Below are positions 34,769 through 44,395 of a DNA stretch of 64,000 nt, piece by piece. The stretch is from JAGVSR01 sp963786675. GTDB taxonomy: Bacteria > Pseudomonadota > Alphaproteobacteria > Rhizobiales > Hyphomicrobiaceae. Position numbers and translations under genes: made by a program. The notes beneath the pieces were generated by a model. The model worked only from the letters and a program-made list of their open reading frames with translations. It was not told where the DNA came from and searched no databases. Numbering within the stretch: the first letter of the stretch is position 1; each line of letters begins with the position of its first letter. Location of the stretch: positions 186,001 to 250,000 of the forward strand of contig CAWAZY010000003.1 of assembly GCA_963786675.1 (NCBI GenBank). Reading direction: 5' to 3'.

Positions 34769-35742
34769 ACCTTCAAGCCCATCATCCCGACAATTTCATC
34801 AACGGCCCGGGTCGGGAATAGGCGGCCTTCGCGCACGTCCGTCTCGATGCCCGGAAGGCGCGCGGCGACCGCCGGGTTCGATTTGACGGCGTGGAGCAAC
34901 CGGTCGCTCAGCATGTCGCGCATCCACTCGACCGCCTGACGCTTGCGCCGTTCGGCAAACTGTCCATTGTCCCGCGTGAGCCTGCGATGCTCGCCGATCT
35001 TCTCCCACAGGGTGTCGAGCCCCAGGTTCGTGCGGCCCGAAATCGTGATCACCGGAGGTAGCCATTCGGCTGACTTGGGCGTGAAAATCGCGATGGCGTT
35101 CTGGTACTCGTTGGCGGCGCGCTGGGCCCGGGTGATGTTATCGCCGTCGGCCTTGTTGATGGCGATCATGTCGGCGAGTTCGATGATGCCCTTCTTGATG
35201 CCCTGCAGGTCATCGCCGCCACCGGCCAGCAGCAGCACCAGGAAAAAGTCGACCATGTCGGCGACCGCCACTTCCGACTGTCCGACGCCGACCGTCTCAA
35301 CGATCACGACATCGAACCCGGCAGCCTCAAGCAAAACCATGGTCTCGCGCGTCTTGCGCGTGACGCCGCCCAGCGTCCCGGACGTCGGCGAGGGACGGAT
35401 GAAGGCTCCGGGCAGCTGCGACAGCTGGCTCATGCGCGTCTTGTCGCCGAGAATGGATCCGCCGGTGCGTTTCGACGTCGGATCGACAGCGAGCACGGCC
35501 ACCTTGTTCCCAGCCTCGACCAGGTTGGTCCCGAGTTGGTCGATGGTGGTCGATTTTCCGACACCGGGCACGCCCGTGATGCCGAGCCGGAAGGCGCCGC
35601 CCGCGTGCGGCAGCAGAAGTTGGAGAAGTTCCTGAGCCGCCGCGTTGTGCGCGGACTTGGAGCTTTCGACCAGCGTGATCGCCCTGGCGAGCGCGGTCCG
35701 GTCGCCGGCCAGAATGGCATCTTTATAGTCGGTGGGGGTCAT
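34765..35742 (-). CDS. meaB: Methylmalonyl-CoA mutase-associated GTPase MeaB
   Basis: MeaB/ArgK is a G3E GTPase that loads and protects B12-dependent methylmalonyl-CoA mutase. The 325-residue protein has Walker A GVPGVGKSTTID, VLAVDPTSKRTGGSILGDKTRM in parts, FIRPSPTSGTLGGV, VETVGVGQSEVAVADMVDFF and the base-specificity motif INKADGDN. The dimerisation tail ends at MMGLKV. The ATG at 35742 opens directly with the helical lead. The upstream in-frame extension is Arg/Pro-rich noise. No mutase gene is in the window. Confidence 0.95.
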   Translation of the reverse strand: MTPTDYKDAILAGDRTALARAITLVESSKSAHNAAAQELLQLLLPHAGGAFRLGITGVPGVGKSTTIDQLGTNLVEAGNKVAVLAVDPTSKRTGGSILGDKTRMSQLSQLPGAFIRPSPTSGTLGGVTRKTRETMVLLEAAGFDVVIVETVGVGQSEVAVADMVDFFLVLLLAGGGDDLQGIKKGIIELADMIAINKADGDNITRAQRAANEYQNAIAIFTPKSAEWLPPVITISGRTNLGLDTLWEKIGEHRRLTRDNGQFAERRKRQAVEWMRDMLSDRLLHAVKSNPAVAARLPGIETDVREGRLFPTRAVDEIVGMMGLKV

Positions 35743-36008
35743 CGGCGGGCGGGTCAAGGCGTCGTTCCGGCTCTCAGGAAGTGTGACGGACCCGATCGGC
35801 CCGGCGAAGGTCAAGACGGCGGACCATGTGCAGGATTTCGCCGAACCGCAAGGGGAAAGGGCTGCGTCGCGTCGCCGTTGGTGGTGGCGTGCTTTGCCCT
35901 GCTTCCGTCGCCTTTCCAGGGCTTTGTGGGCAAAGTCCGCAGCCGAGGTTGCCGGGCGTGGACCTGCGGGCCTAGATTGCGGCCCGTTGGGAAGAGGGCA
36001 TGAGGGGT

Positions 36009-37635
36009 ATGACGGAGTTGCCGGAACTGGCGCGCATCGCATTCGTCGCGGTGGCGCTGCTGCTGCTTTTCATGTTCGCGTGGGTCTCCACGGGGCCGAT
36101 GCCGCGTCTGGCGCGTGCTCTGGCGCGCCTGTGCCTGACGGTGCTGGCGCTGGCGCCTATCGTGCTGATCATTTTGTTCAGTGAGTTGAGCGCGCCCGAT
36201 CTGGCGCGTGCGCCCTCGAAATCCCAACCGCCGCCGGTCGCTGTCCGAAGCGCCGCCTCCGGATGCGGCGGCCGAGGAAGAAGACCGCGTCGCCGAAGCA
36301 GAGCCGCCCGCTTCCAAGCCAAAAACCGCTAAGCCAACGCCCGCCGCCAAGCCGGCGCTGCCGCCGTCCGACGACGAGGCGCTGCCGCCGTCCGACGACG
36401 AGGCGCTGGCGCCGCCCGCCTCCGAGCCCACGCCCACGGATGCCACACCCACGGATGACAGTGCGGGGGCCAGCCGGGGGCTCGGATCGCCCGCGCCGGA
36501 AGCGCCACCAGTGGGTGGATTGACTGGAACGCCACCACCGCCACCTCCGCCGCCACCCGCGACACCACCGCCGGGCGGAACTGCCGCCGAGGAACAGAAG
36601 GACGGTTACGACATCGTGCCGGTGTATTACGGCACCGACCGCGAACTGACAGAAGCACCCAAACGGATCGATTACGGTGCGAACCGCGGCCGCAAGCTGG
36701 CACTCGGGCGCGCACTCGTCACGATCCCGAAATCGCATGTCCAGCCGACCATCGAGCGGCCATGGGCCATTCGCATCCCGTATACGAGCATCACACTCTA
36801 CGAAGAGGCTGAAGATCCCGAGAAGCACTTCACGCTCCAGGAGCTGAAGGCGCTGTCACGCGCAGACTTCCTGAAACTCGTCCGAGAGCGTTTGGCTAAG
36901 TCCCAACGCTTCAAGGACCACGCGCTGGTCTTCGTCCACGGCTACAACACGACCTTCGACAACGGCGTGTATCGCACGGCCCAGATTGCCTACGATCTCA
37001 AGTTCGACGGCGCGCCTTTCCTCTACAGCTGGCCATCCGGTGGTGGTGTGGCGAGCTACACCTACGATCGGGAAAGCGCGGGACAGGCGGTCCCCTTCAT
37101 GCGTGACTTTCTCGACATGGTCATCAAGGAGACCGGAGCCAAGTCGGTGAGTGTCGTCGCTCACAGCATGGGCAACCAGCCCACCCTTCAGGTGCTCAAG
37201 GATATCAAGGCGTCGTCCCCGCCCGGCATCGTCATCAGCCAGATCATCCTGGCCGCGCCCGATGTCGACCGGGACAACTTTGAGAATATCGCGCGGGATA
37301 TTCAGGGCTTGGCGTCGGGGATCACCCTTTACGCGGCCGCCAACGACCGGGCACTCGGCGTCTCGCGGCGGTTCCACGGCGGCGTGCCCCGAGCCGGCGA
37401 CGTGCCCGACGGCGGTCCGCTGGTTTTGCCGGGTGTCGATACCATCGATGTGACGGCGGTCTCGACCGACAGCTTCGGGCTCAATCACTCCGGTTACGCC
37501 GAGAACAACGCCCTTCTGAATGATCTGCAACTCTTGATCCAAACGGGAGAGCGTCCGCCTGAAAAGCGCGTTCCAATCCTGGAGAAGGTCGGGACCGCGC
37601 TGGGGGCGTACTGGCGCTATCCGCTCAGCCCCTAG
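36009..37635 (+). pseudogene. DUF900 alpha/beta hydrolase with N-terminal membrane helices, one likely frameshift
   Basis: From GTG 36208 a 475-residue frame has an acidic/Pro-rich stretch (twice PPSDDEAL, then a polyproline run), followed by a DUF900 hydrolase domain with YYGTDRELTEAP, ALVFVHGYNTTFD, FLYSWPSGG and the nucleophile elbow VVAHSMGNQPTL. Immediately upstream, in another frame from ATG 36009, lie two hydrophobic helices (IAFVAVALLLLFMFAWVSTG and LCLTVLALAPIVLIILF) running into SAPDLARAP. The two parts probably form one membrane-anchored protein broken by one extra base near 36200-36220. Alternatively, they are two genes. Substrate unknown. Confidence 0.65.
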
Positions 37636-37719
37636 AACGTGGCCCAATTTCTCAACGAAACGTTAAGGCCTGTCTCATAGTGTGACACCGTCAGCAGCTT
37701 CGCGGGTCGCAGGCGGGTC

Positions 37720-38172
37720 ATGTCGCGGAATTTGAAATTCGTACTTTTTGCCTTGGGTTTCCTCGTCGCCACGGGCTACGAGGCGGCGCGCGCCGACGAG
37801 GGCTTCGTGTGCCCCGGCGGAAAGATCGTCTATGTGCCCTTCGGCAAGCTGGACGAGATGAAGCGCACCAACGCCTGCGTGGCTTCGTATTTTGGGGCTG
37901 GTTCACCACCCGTGGCTGCCGCATCAGAACCGGCAGCCCAACCGGTCCCGGCCCGTGCGTTGGCTCCGGCCACACTTGAGCAAGCCGCACCTGCGCCTGT
38001 CCGCCTCAAGACCATCCATGACGCCGATGCAACGCCCGAACGGGCTGCCGCGTCGCGCCGCGTAGCGGCTGTCCGGGTTCCGCCGCGGGCCGCGGAAGGA
38101 ACCGACTACCGCAACATCACAGTGCTGAATGCGGGCGAGTCCCGGCCGCAAGTGTACCAGCATCTAGACTGA
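37720..38172 (+). CDS. Secreted protein of unknown function
   Basis: The 150-residue product starts with a signal peptide (FVLFALGFLVATGYEAARA) and a short domain FVCPGGKIVYVPFGKLDEMKRTNACVASYFG with two cysteines. The rest is Ala/Pro/Arg-rich and ends NITVLNAGESRPQVYQHLD. No family is recognised. It is 84 bases downstream of the DUF900 gene and 108 bases upstream of the DUF2314 gene, all on the plus strand. Confidence 0.7.
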   Translation: MSRNLKFVLFALGFLVATGYEAARADEGFVCPGGKIVYVPFGKLDEMKRTNACVASYFGAGSPPVAAASEPAAQPVPARALAPATLEQAAPAPVRLKTIHDADATPERAAASRRVAAVRVPPRAAEGTDYRNITVLNAGESRPQVYQHLD

Positions 38173-38280
38173 ACCTCTGCCGGGTGCCCCAGGTTGGGTG
38201 AGAGGTAAGCAATTCGTTTACCCGCGTTTGCGACACTCGCGAACCATTTGGTCTCAATTCGAAGTCGGCAGGCGGTTTCC

Positions 38281-40176
38281 ATGCGGCATACCACGCACAC
38301 GCGGTCTCTCTCCGGGGTTCTCTTGGCTGCGGGGCTCATTCTGGCCTGGCCGCTCCTCATCGTTTCACCGGCCTCGGCGCAGTCCGACGAAGCACCGAGC
38401 GACATGTCCATCGATACGTCCGGTGAGGTTCCCGTCGACGCGACGCCGCCATCGCGTGATGCGGACGCCCCCGAAGCGCCGCAAGCTCACGAAGCCAGTG
38501 AAAACGCTGAGAAACCAGAGCGCCTGTCCTCCGGCGACGAGGCAAAAGACAACGCCGCCGCCACGCCCGCGAAGGCTCCGGCCAATGATCGCTTGTTCTC
38601 CGGCGCCAAACCCGCCAGCAAGGAGAAGACGGTAAGCCCCATGCTGAAGGCGCGGGGGGCCGACTACTACGACCGCCGCGCGGCTGAACTCCTCAAAGAA
38701 GACGAGGGTTCCGGGGCCGTCGAGCAGCACCCCTTGGCGTCCGCCTACCCCGAACAGTTTGTCATCGTCTGCGAAGCGGGCTGCCGTGACGGCTCCAGCG
38801 CGCAAATCGTCAGCATGATGCCCAAGCCCAAGGCCGATGAGAAAACCGGGTCCGAGGGCAACGTGCCCGGACTTATCAGCTGTGTCGGTGGCTGCCCCGC
38901 AGGTGGCCCGGGCACATTCGCATCGGTGCCGTCTGCCGCCTCGGGAGGCGCACGCATTGCCGCCACGGTCGGCGAGTGGATGACGACTGTTGCGCAGGTT
39001 CCCGCTGGTGCGGCATCGCCTGAACCCAAGGCCGCCTCTGGCCAGGGCTCCGGCGATTGGATGAACCAGATCAATGCCGACCGCGCACAGGCAAAACCGG
39101 CCGCGCCGGTCGAAGCCCCGCAAACGGCGAAGGCAGCCATGACCGAAAAGGCGGCCGAACAGAAGGTTGCTGTCACGACGCCGGTCGCGGCTGCCACGCC
39201 TCTGGCCAAGCCCGCCCCGGAGAAGGACGCCCCCGCAAAGGCCGAAGCACCCGCCGCGGCTGAAATTCCCGCGCAACAAGAAAGTGCGAAAGCCGCGCCG
39301 TCCGCAACGCAAGACGCGCCGGCCAAGCAGGAGAGTGTGACGACGGTTCTGACGCGGGCGCGTTCGGAGGCGACTAAGCCTGAACCGGTCGTTCAGTCCC
39401 CGTCCACGCTTGAAAATTCCAAGCCTAAGGTGGCCGAGCCCGAGTTAGCCCAGCCTAAAATTACTGAGCCCCAAATCACCGAGCCTAAGATCGTCCAGTC
39501 TGAAGTCGCAAAGCCTGCGCCTGTTGCCGAGAAGGCAACGAGCCCGATCGTCGTGAAGGCACCGGAAGCGCCAGCCGCACCGGCTCCCGCGGCCCCCGTC
39601 GTCAAGGCCGAGGCCCCGGTGGCGAAGCCGCCTGTCACCGCGGATCAGACTGCCCCAGAGGCCAAGGCACCGGCTGCCGGCGCTGATGATGGTTCGTCGC
39701 TGTTCAAGACCAGCGTCAAGATGGCGGCCGTCGAGCCAGCCGCCGAGCAGCCGCCCCGTCCGGAGAACACCGAAAAAGTGATCTCGGTGCATTCCCAGGA
39801 CCAGGAAATGAACGCGGCCATCGACAAGGCGCGCGCCAGCCTCGACGGCTTCTGGAAGTCTTATGAGACGCCTGCTTCCGGCGAGAGTGACTTTGCCCTC
39901 AAGGTCGCGATCACGGGCAACGGATCCACCGAACACTTCTGGCTGACCCGCATCGAGCGCAAGGGCGACAAGATTTCGGGCCTCGTTTCCAACCAGCCGC
40001 AGAGCGTCAAAACGGTGAAGATGGGCCAGCGCTACGAATTCACCGGCGATATGATCTCGGACTGGACTTTCAAGCGCAACGGCAAGCTGGTGGGCAACGA
40101 AACGATGCGCGTGTTGCTGCCGCGGATGCCGGAAGAGCAGGCCGCCATCTACCGCGATATGTACGAGACGCCCTGA
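38281..40176 (+). CDS. Secreted Ala/Pro/Lys-rich protein with C-terminal DUF2314 domain
   Basis: The 631-residue protein has a signal peptide (GVLLAAGLILAWPLLIVSPASA), a small conserved-looking segment with cysteines (QFVIVCEAGCRDGS, ISCVGGCPAGG) and about 300 residues of low complexity rich in Ala, Pro, Lys and Glu. The latter include degenerate repeats such as EPQITEPKIVQSEVAKP. The C-terminal ~100 residues match DUF2314 (YegJ-like): FWLTRIERKGDKISG, VKMGQRYEFTGDMISDWTF, NGKLVGNETMRVLL. The function of DUF2314 is unknown. ATG 38281 begins the signal peptide. The linker suggests that it spans the periplasm or cell wall. Confidence 0.8.
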   Translation: MRHTTHTRSLSGVLLAAGLILAWPLLIVSPASAQSDEAPSDMSIDTSGEVPVDATPPSRDADAPEAPQAHEASENAEKPERLSSGDEAKDNAAATPAKAPANDRLFSGAKPASKEKTVSPMLKARGADYYDRRAAELLKEDEGSGAVEQHPLASAYPEQFVIVCEAGCRDGSSAQIVSMMPKPKADEKTGSEGNVPGLISCVGGCPAGGPGTFASVPSAASGGARIAATVGEWMTTVAQVPAGAASPEPKAASGQGSGDWMNQINADRAQAKPAAPVEAPQTAKAAMTEKAAEQKVAVTTPVAAATPLAKPAPEKDAPAKAEAPAAAEIPAQQESAKAAPSATQDAPAKQESVTTVLTRARSEATKPEPVVQSPSTLENSKPKVAEPELAQPKITEPQITEPKIVQSEVAKPAPVAEKATSPIVVKAPEAPAAPAPAAPVVKAEAPVAKPPVTADQTAPEAKAPAAGADDGSSLFKTSVKMAAVEPAAEQPPRPENTEKVISVHSQDQEMNAAIDKARASLDGFWKSYETPASGESDFALKVAITGNGSTEHFWLTRIERKGDKISGLVSNQPQSVKTVKMGQRYEFTGDMISDWTFKRNGKLVGNETMRVLLPRMPEEQAAIYRDMYETP

Positions 40177-40264
40177 AGCCGGACTTCCTAAGACCGGAGG
40201 CCGAGAGGCTAGATATCCTCGGCATCACGCCGGCAAACACAGATCAAGGAGCGGCGTTCGAGGT

Positions 40265-40684
40265 TCAGCCCGCGAGCGCCGCTTTCAATTTCGCCGCATG
40301 GTCGGCCAGAATGGCCGGATCCTCCATCCCGCCCGCATGACGGGTGAGAGCCGCGCCTTCGTGGCGCGGAATGACGTGAAAATGCAGATGGAAGACCGTC
40401 TGACCCGCGGGCGCTTCGTTGAACTGCATGATGGTAATGCCATCGGCGGCAAACGCCGTCTGGGCCGCTTGCGCGATGCGCTGCACCACGGTGATGAGGT
40501 GGGCCAAGGTGGCGGGGTCGGCATCCAGCAGGTTGCGTGAGGGTGCTTTCGGCAACACCAGCGTATGCCCTGGAGCCTGCGGCATCACATCCATGAACGC
40601 CACCGTGTGCGCATCCTCGTAGACACGGTGCGATGGGATTTCGCCGCGCAGGATCTTGGCGAAGATATTTGACGTGTCGTACAT
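40265..40684 (-). CDS. HIT family protein (HINT-like nucleotide hydrolase)
   Basis: The 139-residue protein has the histidine triad HLHFHVIPRH (residues ~100-109), preceded by NIFAKILRGEIPSHRVYED and APGHTLVLPK, all hallmarks of HINT-type hydrolases that cleave purine nucleoside phosphoramidates. Size and start are typical. It is the last gene after the DUF482 gene on the same strand, 71 bases downstream of it. Confidence 0.94.
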   Translation of the reverse strand: MYDTSNIFAKILRGEIPSHRVYEDAHTVAFMDVMPQAPGHTLVLPKAPSRNLLDADPATLAHLITVVQRIAQAAQTAFAADGITIMQFNEAPAGQTVFHLHFHVIPRHEGAALTRHAGGMEDPAILADHAAKLKAALAG

Positions 40685-40755
40685 GGCTGCCGCTCCCTAG
40701 CATCGCGAAGAAATTGACTTAGGAGGCGCGGCCGTGGCGCGTCAAGCGCACGGGG

Positions 40756-41940
40756 CTAATCCTGCTCCTCCTCCAGGGATTTCTTGTAGGGTGCGTACAT
40801 GGCCAGCGCTGCGTTGCTGCGGGCGACAGCTGGCCGTTCCTCGGCCAGGAAGCGGGCGACAGCCGCGCCGAGCCGCTCGTCCGCGAACCAGTGGGCCGAC
40901 CACGTGAGCACCGGTTCATAACCCCGCGCGAGCTTATGATCGCCCTGGGCCCCCGCTTCAACGCGCGCCAGTTGACGCGCAATGGCGTAGTCGATGGCCT
41001 GATAGTAGCAGAGTTCGAAATGTAGAAAGGGAACATGGCGGGCCGCGCCCCAGTAGCGACCGTAGAGACAGTCGCCGCCGATCACGTGCAGGGCGCCGGC
41101 AACGGGCGTCTCCCCGTCGCAGGCAAGCGTCAGCAGGCAGTGGCCTGCCATGCGCGCGCCGAGCTCGGTGAAAAAGGCGCGATTGAGATAGGGCCGACCC
41201 CATTTGCGGCTGCCGGTGTCGATGTAGAAATCGTGAATCGCATCCCAGTGCGCCTCGGTGATGTCCCCGCCGGATAGATTGCTGATCGTGAGGCCCGAGG
41301 CGTGAGCTTCCGCCCGCTCCCGGCGCACCATCTTGCGCTTCCGGGAGGCCAGCGTGCCGAGAAAGTCGTCAAACGTGCGATATCCGCGATTGTGCCAATG
41401 AAACTGCTGGCCCGTCCGCACGAGCATGCCCAGTTCGCCCAGACGCTGCGCGGTATCCTCCGAGGCAAACGTGACATGCAAGGATGAGGCGCCAAGTTCG
41501 TCCGCCAGCATCATGCCCGCCGCGACCAGCTGGCCTTCGCGCGCGGCGCGGTCTTCGCCCGGTGCCACCAGCAGGCGCGGCCCAGGAACAGGCGTGAACG
41601 GCACGGCAACCTGCAGCTTGGGATAGTACTGTCCGCCAGCTCGATGATACGCATCGGCAAAGGCGTGGTCGAAGACGTACTCCCCCTGGCTATGGGATTT
41701 GACATAAAGCGGCATCGCGGCCGCCAATGCGCCGGTTTCCGTTTCGATCAGGATATGACGAGGCTGCCACCCGGCGCGCGGCCCCGTCGTGCCGGCGGTC
41801 TCGAGCGCTGTCAGAAACGCATGTGACACGAACGGATTGAAATGGCGTGGATCGGGATTAGCGAGCGCGTCCCAGGCCGCGGCAGGACAGTCGTCCAGGC
41901 GAGAAATCACCTTGGCTATAGCGGTGGGGCCGTCGTCCAT
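40756..41940 (-). CDS. DUF482/FemAB-like GNAT acyltransferase
   Basis: The 394-residue protein shows the DUF482 ('peptidogalycan biosynthesis/recognition') pattern: AWDALANPDPRHFNPFVSHAFL, GWQPRHILIE, MPLYVKSHSQGEYVFDHAF, GGQYYPKLQVAVPFTPVPGPRLL in parts, FHWHNRGYRTFDDFL and KMVRRERAEA. These proteins have two GNAT domains like FemAB aminoacyltransferases, but the substrate is unproven. The ATG at 41940 removes a non-conserved in-frame leader. It is divergent from the M48 gene and upstream of the HIT gene. Confidence 0.87.
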   Translation of the reverse strand: MDDGPTAIAKVISRLDDCPAAAWDALANPDPRHFNPFVSHAFLTALETAGTTGPRAGWQPRHILIETETGALAAAMPLYVKSHSQGEYVFDHAFADAYHRAGGQYYPKLQVAVPFTPVPGPRLLVAPGEDRAAREGQLVAAGMMLADELGASSLHVTFASEDTAQRLGELGMLVRTGQQFHWHNRGYRTFDDFLGTLASRKRKMVRRERAEAHASGLTISNLSGGDITEAHWDAIHDFYIDTGSRKWGRPYLNRAFFTELGARMAGHCLLTLACDGETPVAGALHVIGGDCLYGRYWGAARHVPFLHFELCYYQAIDYAIARQLARVEAGAQGDHKLARGYEPVLTWSAHWFADERLGAAVARFLAEERPAVARSNAALAMYAPYKKSLEEEQD

Positions 41941-42023
41941 CCGTTGGTCTCGCTCTTCATGCGGCCTATATGATACTGAAGTTCCCGGAATTGGATCATG
42001 AAATCCCGGCAAGGAGACGGCCC

Positions 42024-42869
42024 ATGGGCTCACGTTTTTCTCGATCCTGGCGCGCCGTAGCTGTCCTGGCGCTGGCGGTGGGGGTGGCCGCGGCCGGTCT
42101 GTCCGACGTCGCCGTCGCTCGCGACGAGGAAGGGGTTAAGGTCCCGCGCCGCTCGATCTTTCGCAACCTCGTGTCCGCCAGCCGTGTCGAGCAATCGGCG
42201 GAGGCCCAGTACACGCAGATGACGCGTCAGGCGTATCAGCAGCGCAAGCTGCTCGGCGGCTCGGACCCGCACGTGGTCCGCTTGCGGCGCATTGCCAAGG
42301 ATCTGCTGCCGCACACCGAGAAGTTCAATGAACGGGCCAAGGAATGGGACTGGGAGGTCAACGTGTTTGACAGCCCGACCATCAACGCCTTCTGCATGCC
42401 GGGCGGCAAGATTGCCTTTTTCACAGGCATTCTGGACAAGCTGAAGCTGACCGACGATGAAGTGGCGATGATCATGGGGCATGAAATGGGTCATGCGCTT
42501 TGGGAGCACGCGCGTGAACGCACGGCGAAGACCAATCTGACAAACATCGGCAGCCGGGTCATCGGCGGCCTGCTGTTCGGCCAGGCGGGCGAACTGATCG
42601 GAGCGGCGGGGTCGAGCCTCGCGGCGCTCAAATTCTCCCGCAACGACGAGAGCGAAGCGGACCTGATCGGCATGGAGCTGGCCGCGCGCGGCGGTTACGA
42701 TCCCCGGGCTGGCATCACACTTTGGCAGAAGATGACGAAAGCCGCCGGTGGCGCGCCGCCGCAATGGCTATCGACCCATCCTTCGGGTCAAACGCGCATC
42801 GACACCATCAAGAACAACTTGAAGGACGTGATGCCGCTCTACGAGCGAGCTAAAGCCAAGCGTGGCTGA
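42024..42869 (+). CDS. M48 family metallopeptidase, periplasmic
   Basis: The 281-residue protein has an N-terminal hydrophobic signal (AVAVLALAVGVAAAGLSDVAVA) and the zinc site HEMGH (within IMGHEMGHALWEHARE), with the third ligand in NDESEADLIGMELAARGGYDP. Other conserved parts are INAFCMPGGKIAFFTGIL and THPSGQTRI. It resembles the LoiP/BepA-type peptidases that act on outer-membrane proteins, but without TPR repeats. AAGGAG stands seven bases before ATG 42024. Divergent from the DUF482 gene. Confidence 0.93.
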   Translation: MGSRFSRSWRAVAVLALAVGVAAAGLSDVAVARDEEGVKVPRRSIFRNLVSASRVEQSAEAQYTQMTRQAYQQRKLLGGSDPHVVRLRRIAKDLLPHTEKFNERAKEWDWEVNVFDSPTINAFCMPGGKIAFFTGILDKLKLTDDEVAMIMGHEMGHALWEHARERTAKTNLTNIGSRVIGGLLFGQAGELIGAAGSSLAALKFSRNDESEADLIGMELAARGGYDPRAGITLWQKMTKAAGGAPPQWLSTHPSGQTRIDTIKNNLKDVMPLYERAKAKRG

Positions 42870-42983
42870 GGCCTGTAAACCCTGCCGTTCGGATTCATGC
42901 GCGCGGCATGGTTTCCCGTTGCGCGCCCGATGGAGCGGCCTAGAAAAAAGACTTGAGGTAACGGCGTGCAGGAGGGAGAGGGG

Positions 42984-43610
42984 ATGATGGATGTGAAGGG
43001 TCGGCGCCTGTCTCGGCGTGGTTTAGGCGTGCGCAGCATCGTCTGGGCCTTACTTGTCGCGGCGATTTTCGGGCCGGGTCTGCACGCCGGGCTCTGGTCG
43101 CCGGCTCAGGCCCAAGAGGCAAGCACCGACGCAAGCCTTGAGAAGGAGGCCTTCGAGGCCGCGAAAGACCTTGGCACGGTGGAAGCCTGGGAGGCCTTCC
43201 TGAAGAGCTTTTCAAGCGGGTTCCGGGCCGATCTGGCGAAGGCATACATAAAGAAACTCGCAGAAGGCGGGCCTGCCGGCAACCAGCAATCGCCGGCAGA
43301 CGCTGGACCCGCCCCAGACAACGCCGCGCTGCCGGACGCCGAAGCGCTGGCGTGCCGCGAGGTGGGAAAGTTGCGCTCTGAAAAGTCGGCATCGGCCGCC
43401 AAGCTGGTCTTCAGCAATCAATCCGATAGCGAACGGCGGATCACCTGGATTGATTTTCGCGGCAAGGAACAGAAGTCGATCATCCTGGCGCCGGGCCAAG
43501 AAAACATCCAGCAGACGTTTCTGACCCACCCTTGGCTGGTACGTGATGCCGACGGGAAGTGCCTCCAGGTTTTCCGTGCCCTGGGCGAGGAAAGCATGGC
43601 GCGCCTCTAG
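42984..43610 (+). CDS. Secreted VHL-beta-domain-like protein, copy A
   Basis: The 208-residue protein has a signal segment (IVWALLVAAIFGPGLHAGLW, cleavage near AQAQ). A helical unit follows (EAFEAAKDLGTVEAWEAFLK with ADLAKAYIKKL) of the type that accompanies caspase-like proteins, then a Pro/Ala spacer, and a C-terminal beta domain: KLVFSNQSDSERRITWIDF, IILAPGQENIQQTF, THPWLVRDADGKCLQVF. This matches the beta domain of von Hippel-Lindau protein, including the His and Trp of H-x-W. Function in bacteria is unknown. Starts at 42984 or 42987 follow GGAGGGAG. It faces copy B. Confidence 0.75.
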   Translation: MMDVKGRRLSRRGLGVRSIVWALLVAAIFGPGLHAGLWSPAQAQEASTDASLEKEAFEAAKDLGTVEAWEAFLKSFSSGFRADLAKAYIKKLAEGGPAGNQQSPADAGPAPDNAALPDAEALACREVGKLRSEKSASAAKLVFSNQSDSERRITWIDFRGKEQKSIILAPGQENIQQTFLTHPWLVRDADGKCLQVFRALGEESMARL

Positions 43611-43652
43611 CGCTGCGGTGGGGCTGAGGCTCTAAGCGGTTTTGCGGGGCGT

Positions 43653-44281
43653 TCACGGACCGTCGGCGGGCAGGCGCTCCAGAACAATCGTCGACGTTCC
43701 TGCCACAGGCAGAAATATTTCCAGGCAATCGCCCGGTCCGTTGGAGATGCGCCACGGATGGGTCTCGAAGGTGTCGACGGTGATCGACTCGCCTGAGTTC
43801 AATCCCCCGATGTCCTTGATCTCACCCTTGCCGTTGATCCACTGCAGCGACCTGTACATGCCCGACCGGTTCTCGAACGTCACACGCGCGGCGCGCGAGG
43901 ACGATTTCGATTTGAGTTTCCCGCCGGACTTGCAGGTCAGCCTCTCGGCTGCCGGCGAAGTAGTCGTCTGAGTGTCGGCGACGTCACGCGCGGGGGCTTG
44001 ATCGCCACTGTTGCCTTTCACTGTTGTTGCCGTGCCGACGGACTCGATTTTGGAAATGTAGGCGCGGGCAAGGTCGGCATAAAACCCGGTCGGATACGAT
44101 TTCAGATAGGCATTCCAAGCCGCGACAGTTCCCAGTTCCTTGGCGGTATTGAACGCATCGCGCTGTTCGCCGGTGATGGGCTGGGCGGCTGCGGACTGCG
44201 GCAGCATCGTACAGCGACGGCCCCCGCGGCGAGAAGCACTGCGATGAGGATCGATCGTGCAAACGTCTGGTGTCGTGACAT
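43653..44281 (-). pseudogene. Secreted VHL-beta-domain-like protein, copy B, one frameshift in the signal peptide region
   Basis: From about 44207 the frame has AFNTAKELGTVAAWNAYLKSYPTGFYADLA in parts, then CKSGGKLKSKSSS and the VHL-like beta domain RVTFENRSGMYRSLQWI, GGLNSGESITVDTF, THPWRISNGPGDCLEIF. It parallels copy A throughout. The likely signal peptide (SRHQTFARSILIAVLLAAGAV, ATG 44281) is in a different frame, off by one base missing near 44215-44228 (a GGGGG run is a candidate). The joined length of about 209 residues equals copy A. It converges on copy A with 42 bases between. Confidence 0.72.
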
Positions 44282-44395
44282 GCGAAGTCTCATCTTAATG
44301 GAGCGCGCCGCCGTGATCGCCGGCCGTGCGATGTTCCGCAACTGTAAACGCAAAAACCGATGGGGCTCCACCTGTGATTTTCCACAAGGGAGAAT

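Noticed and set aside
36361..36408. Direct 24-bp duplication in the DUF900 linker as a mobile or regulatory repeat
   Set aside because: It is in-frame coding for PPSDDEAL twice, an ordinary low-complexity linker expansion.
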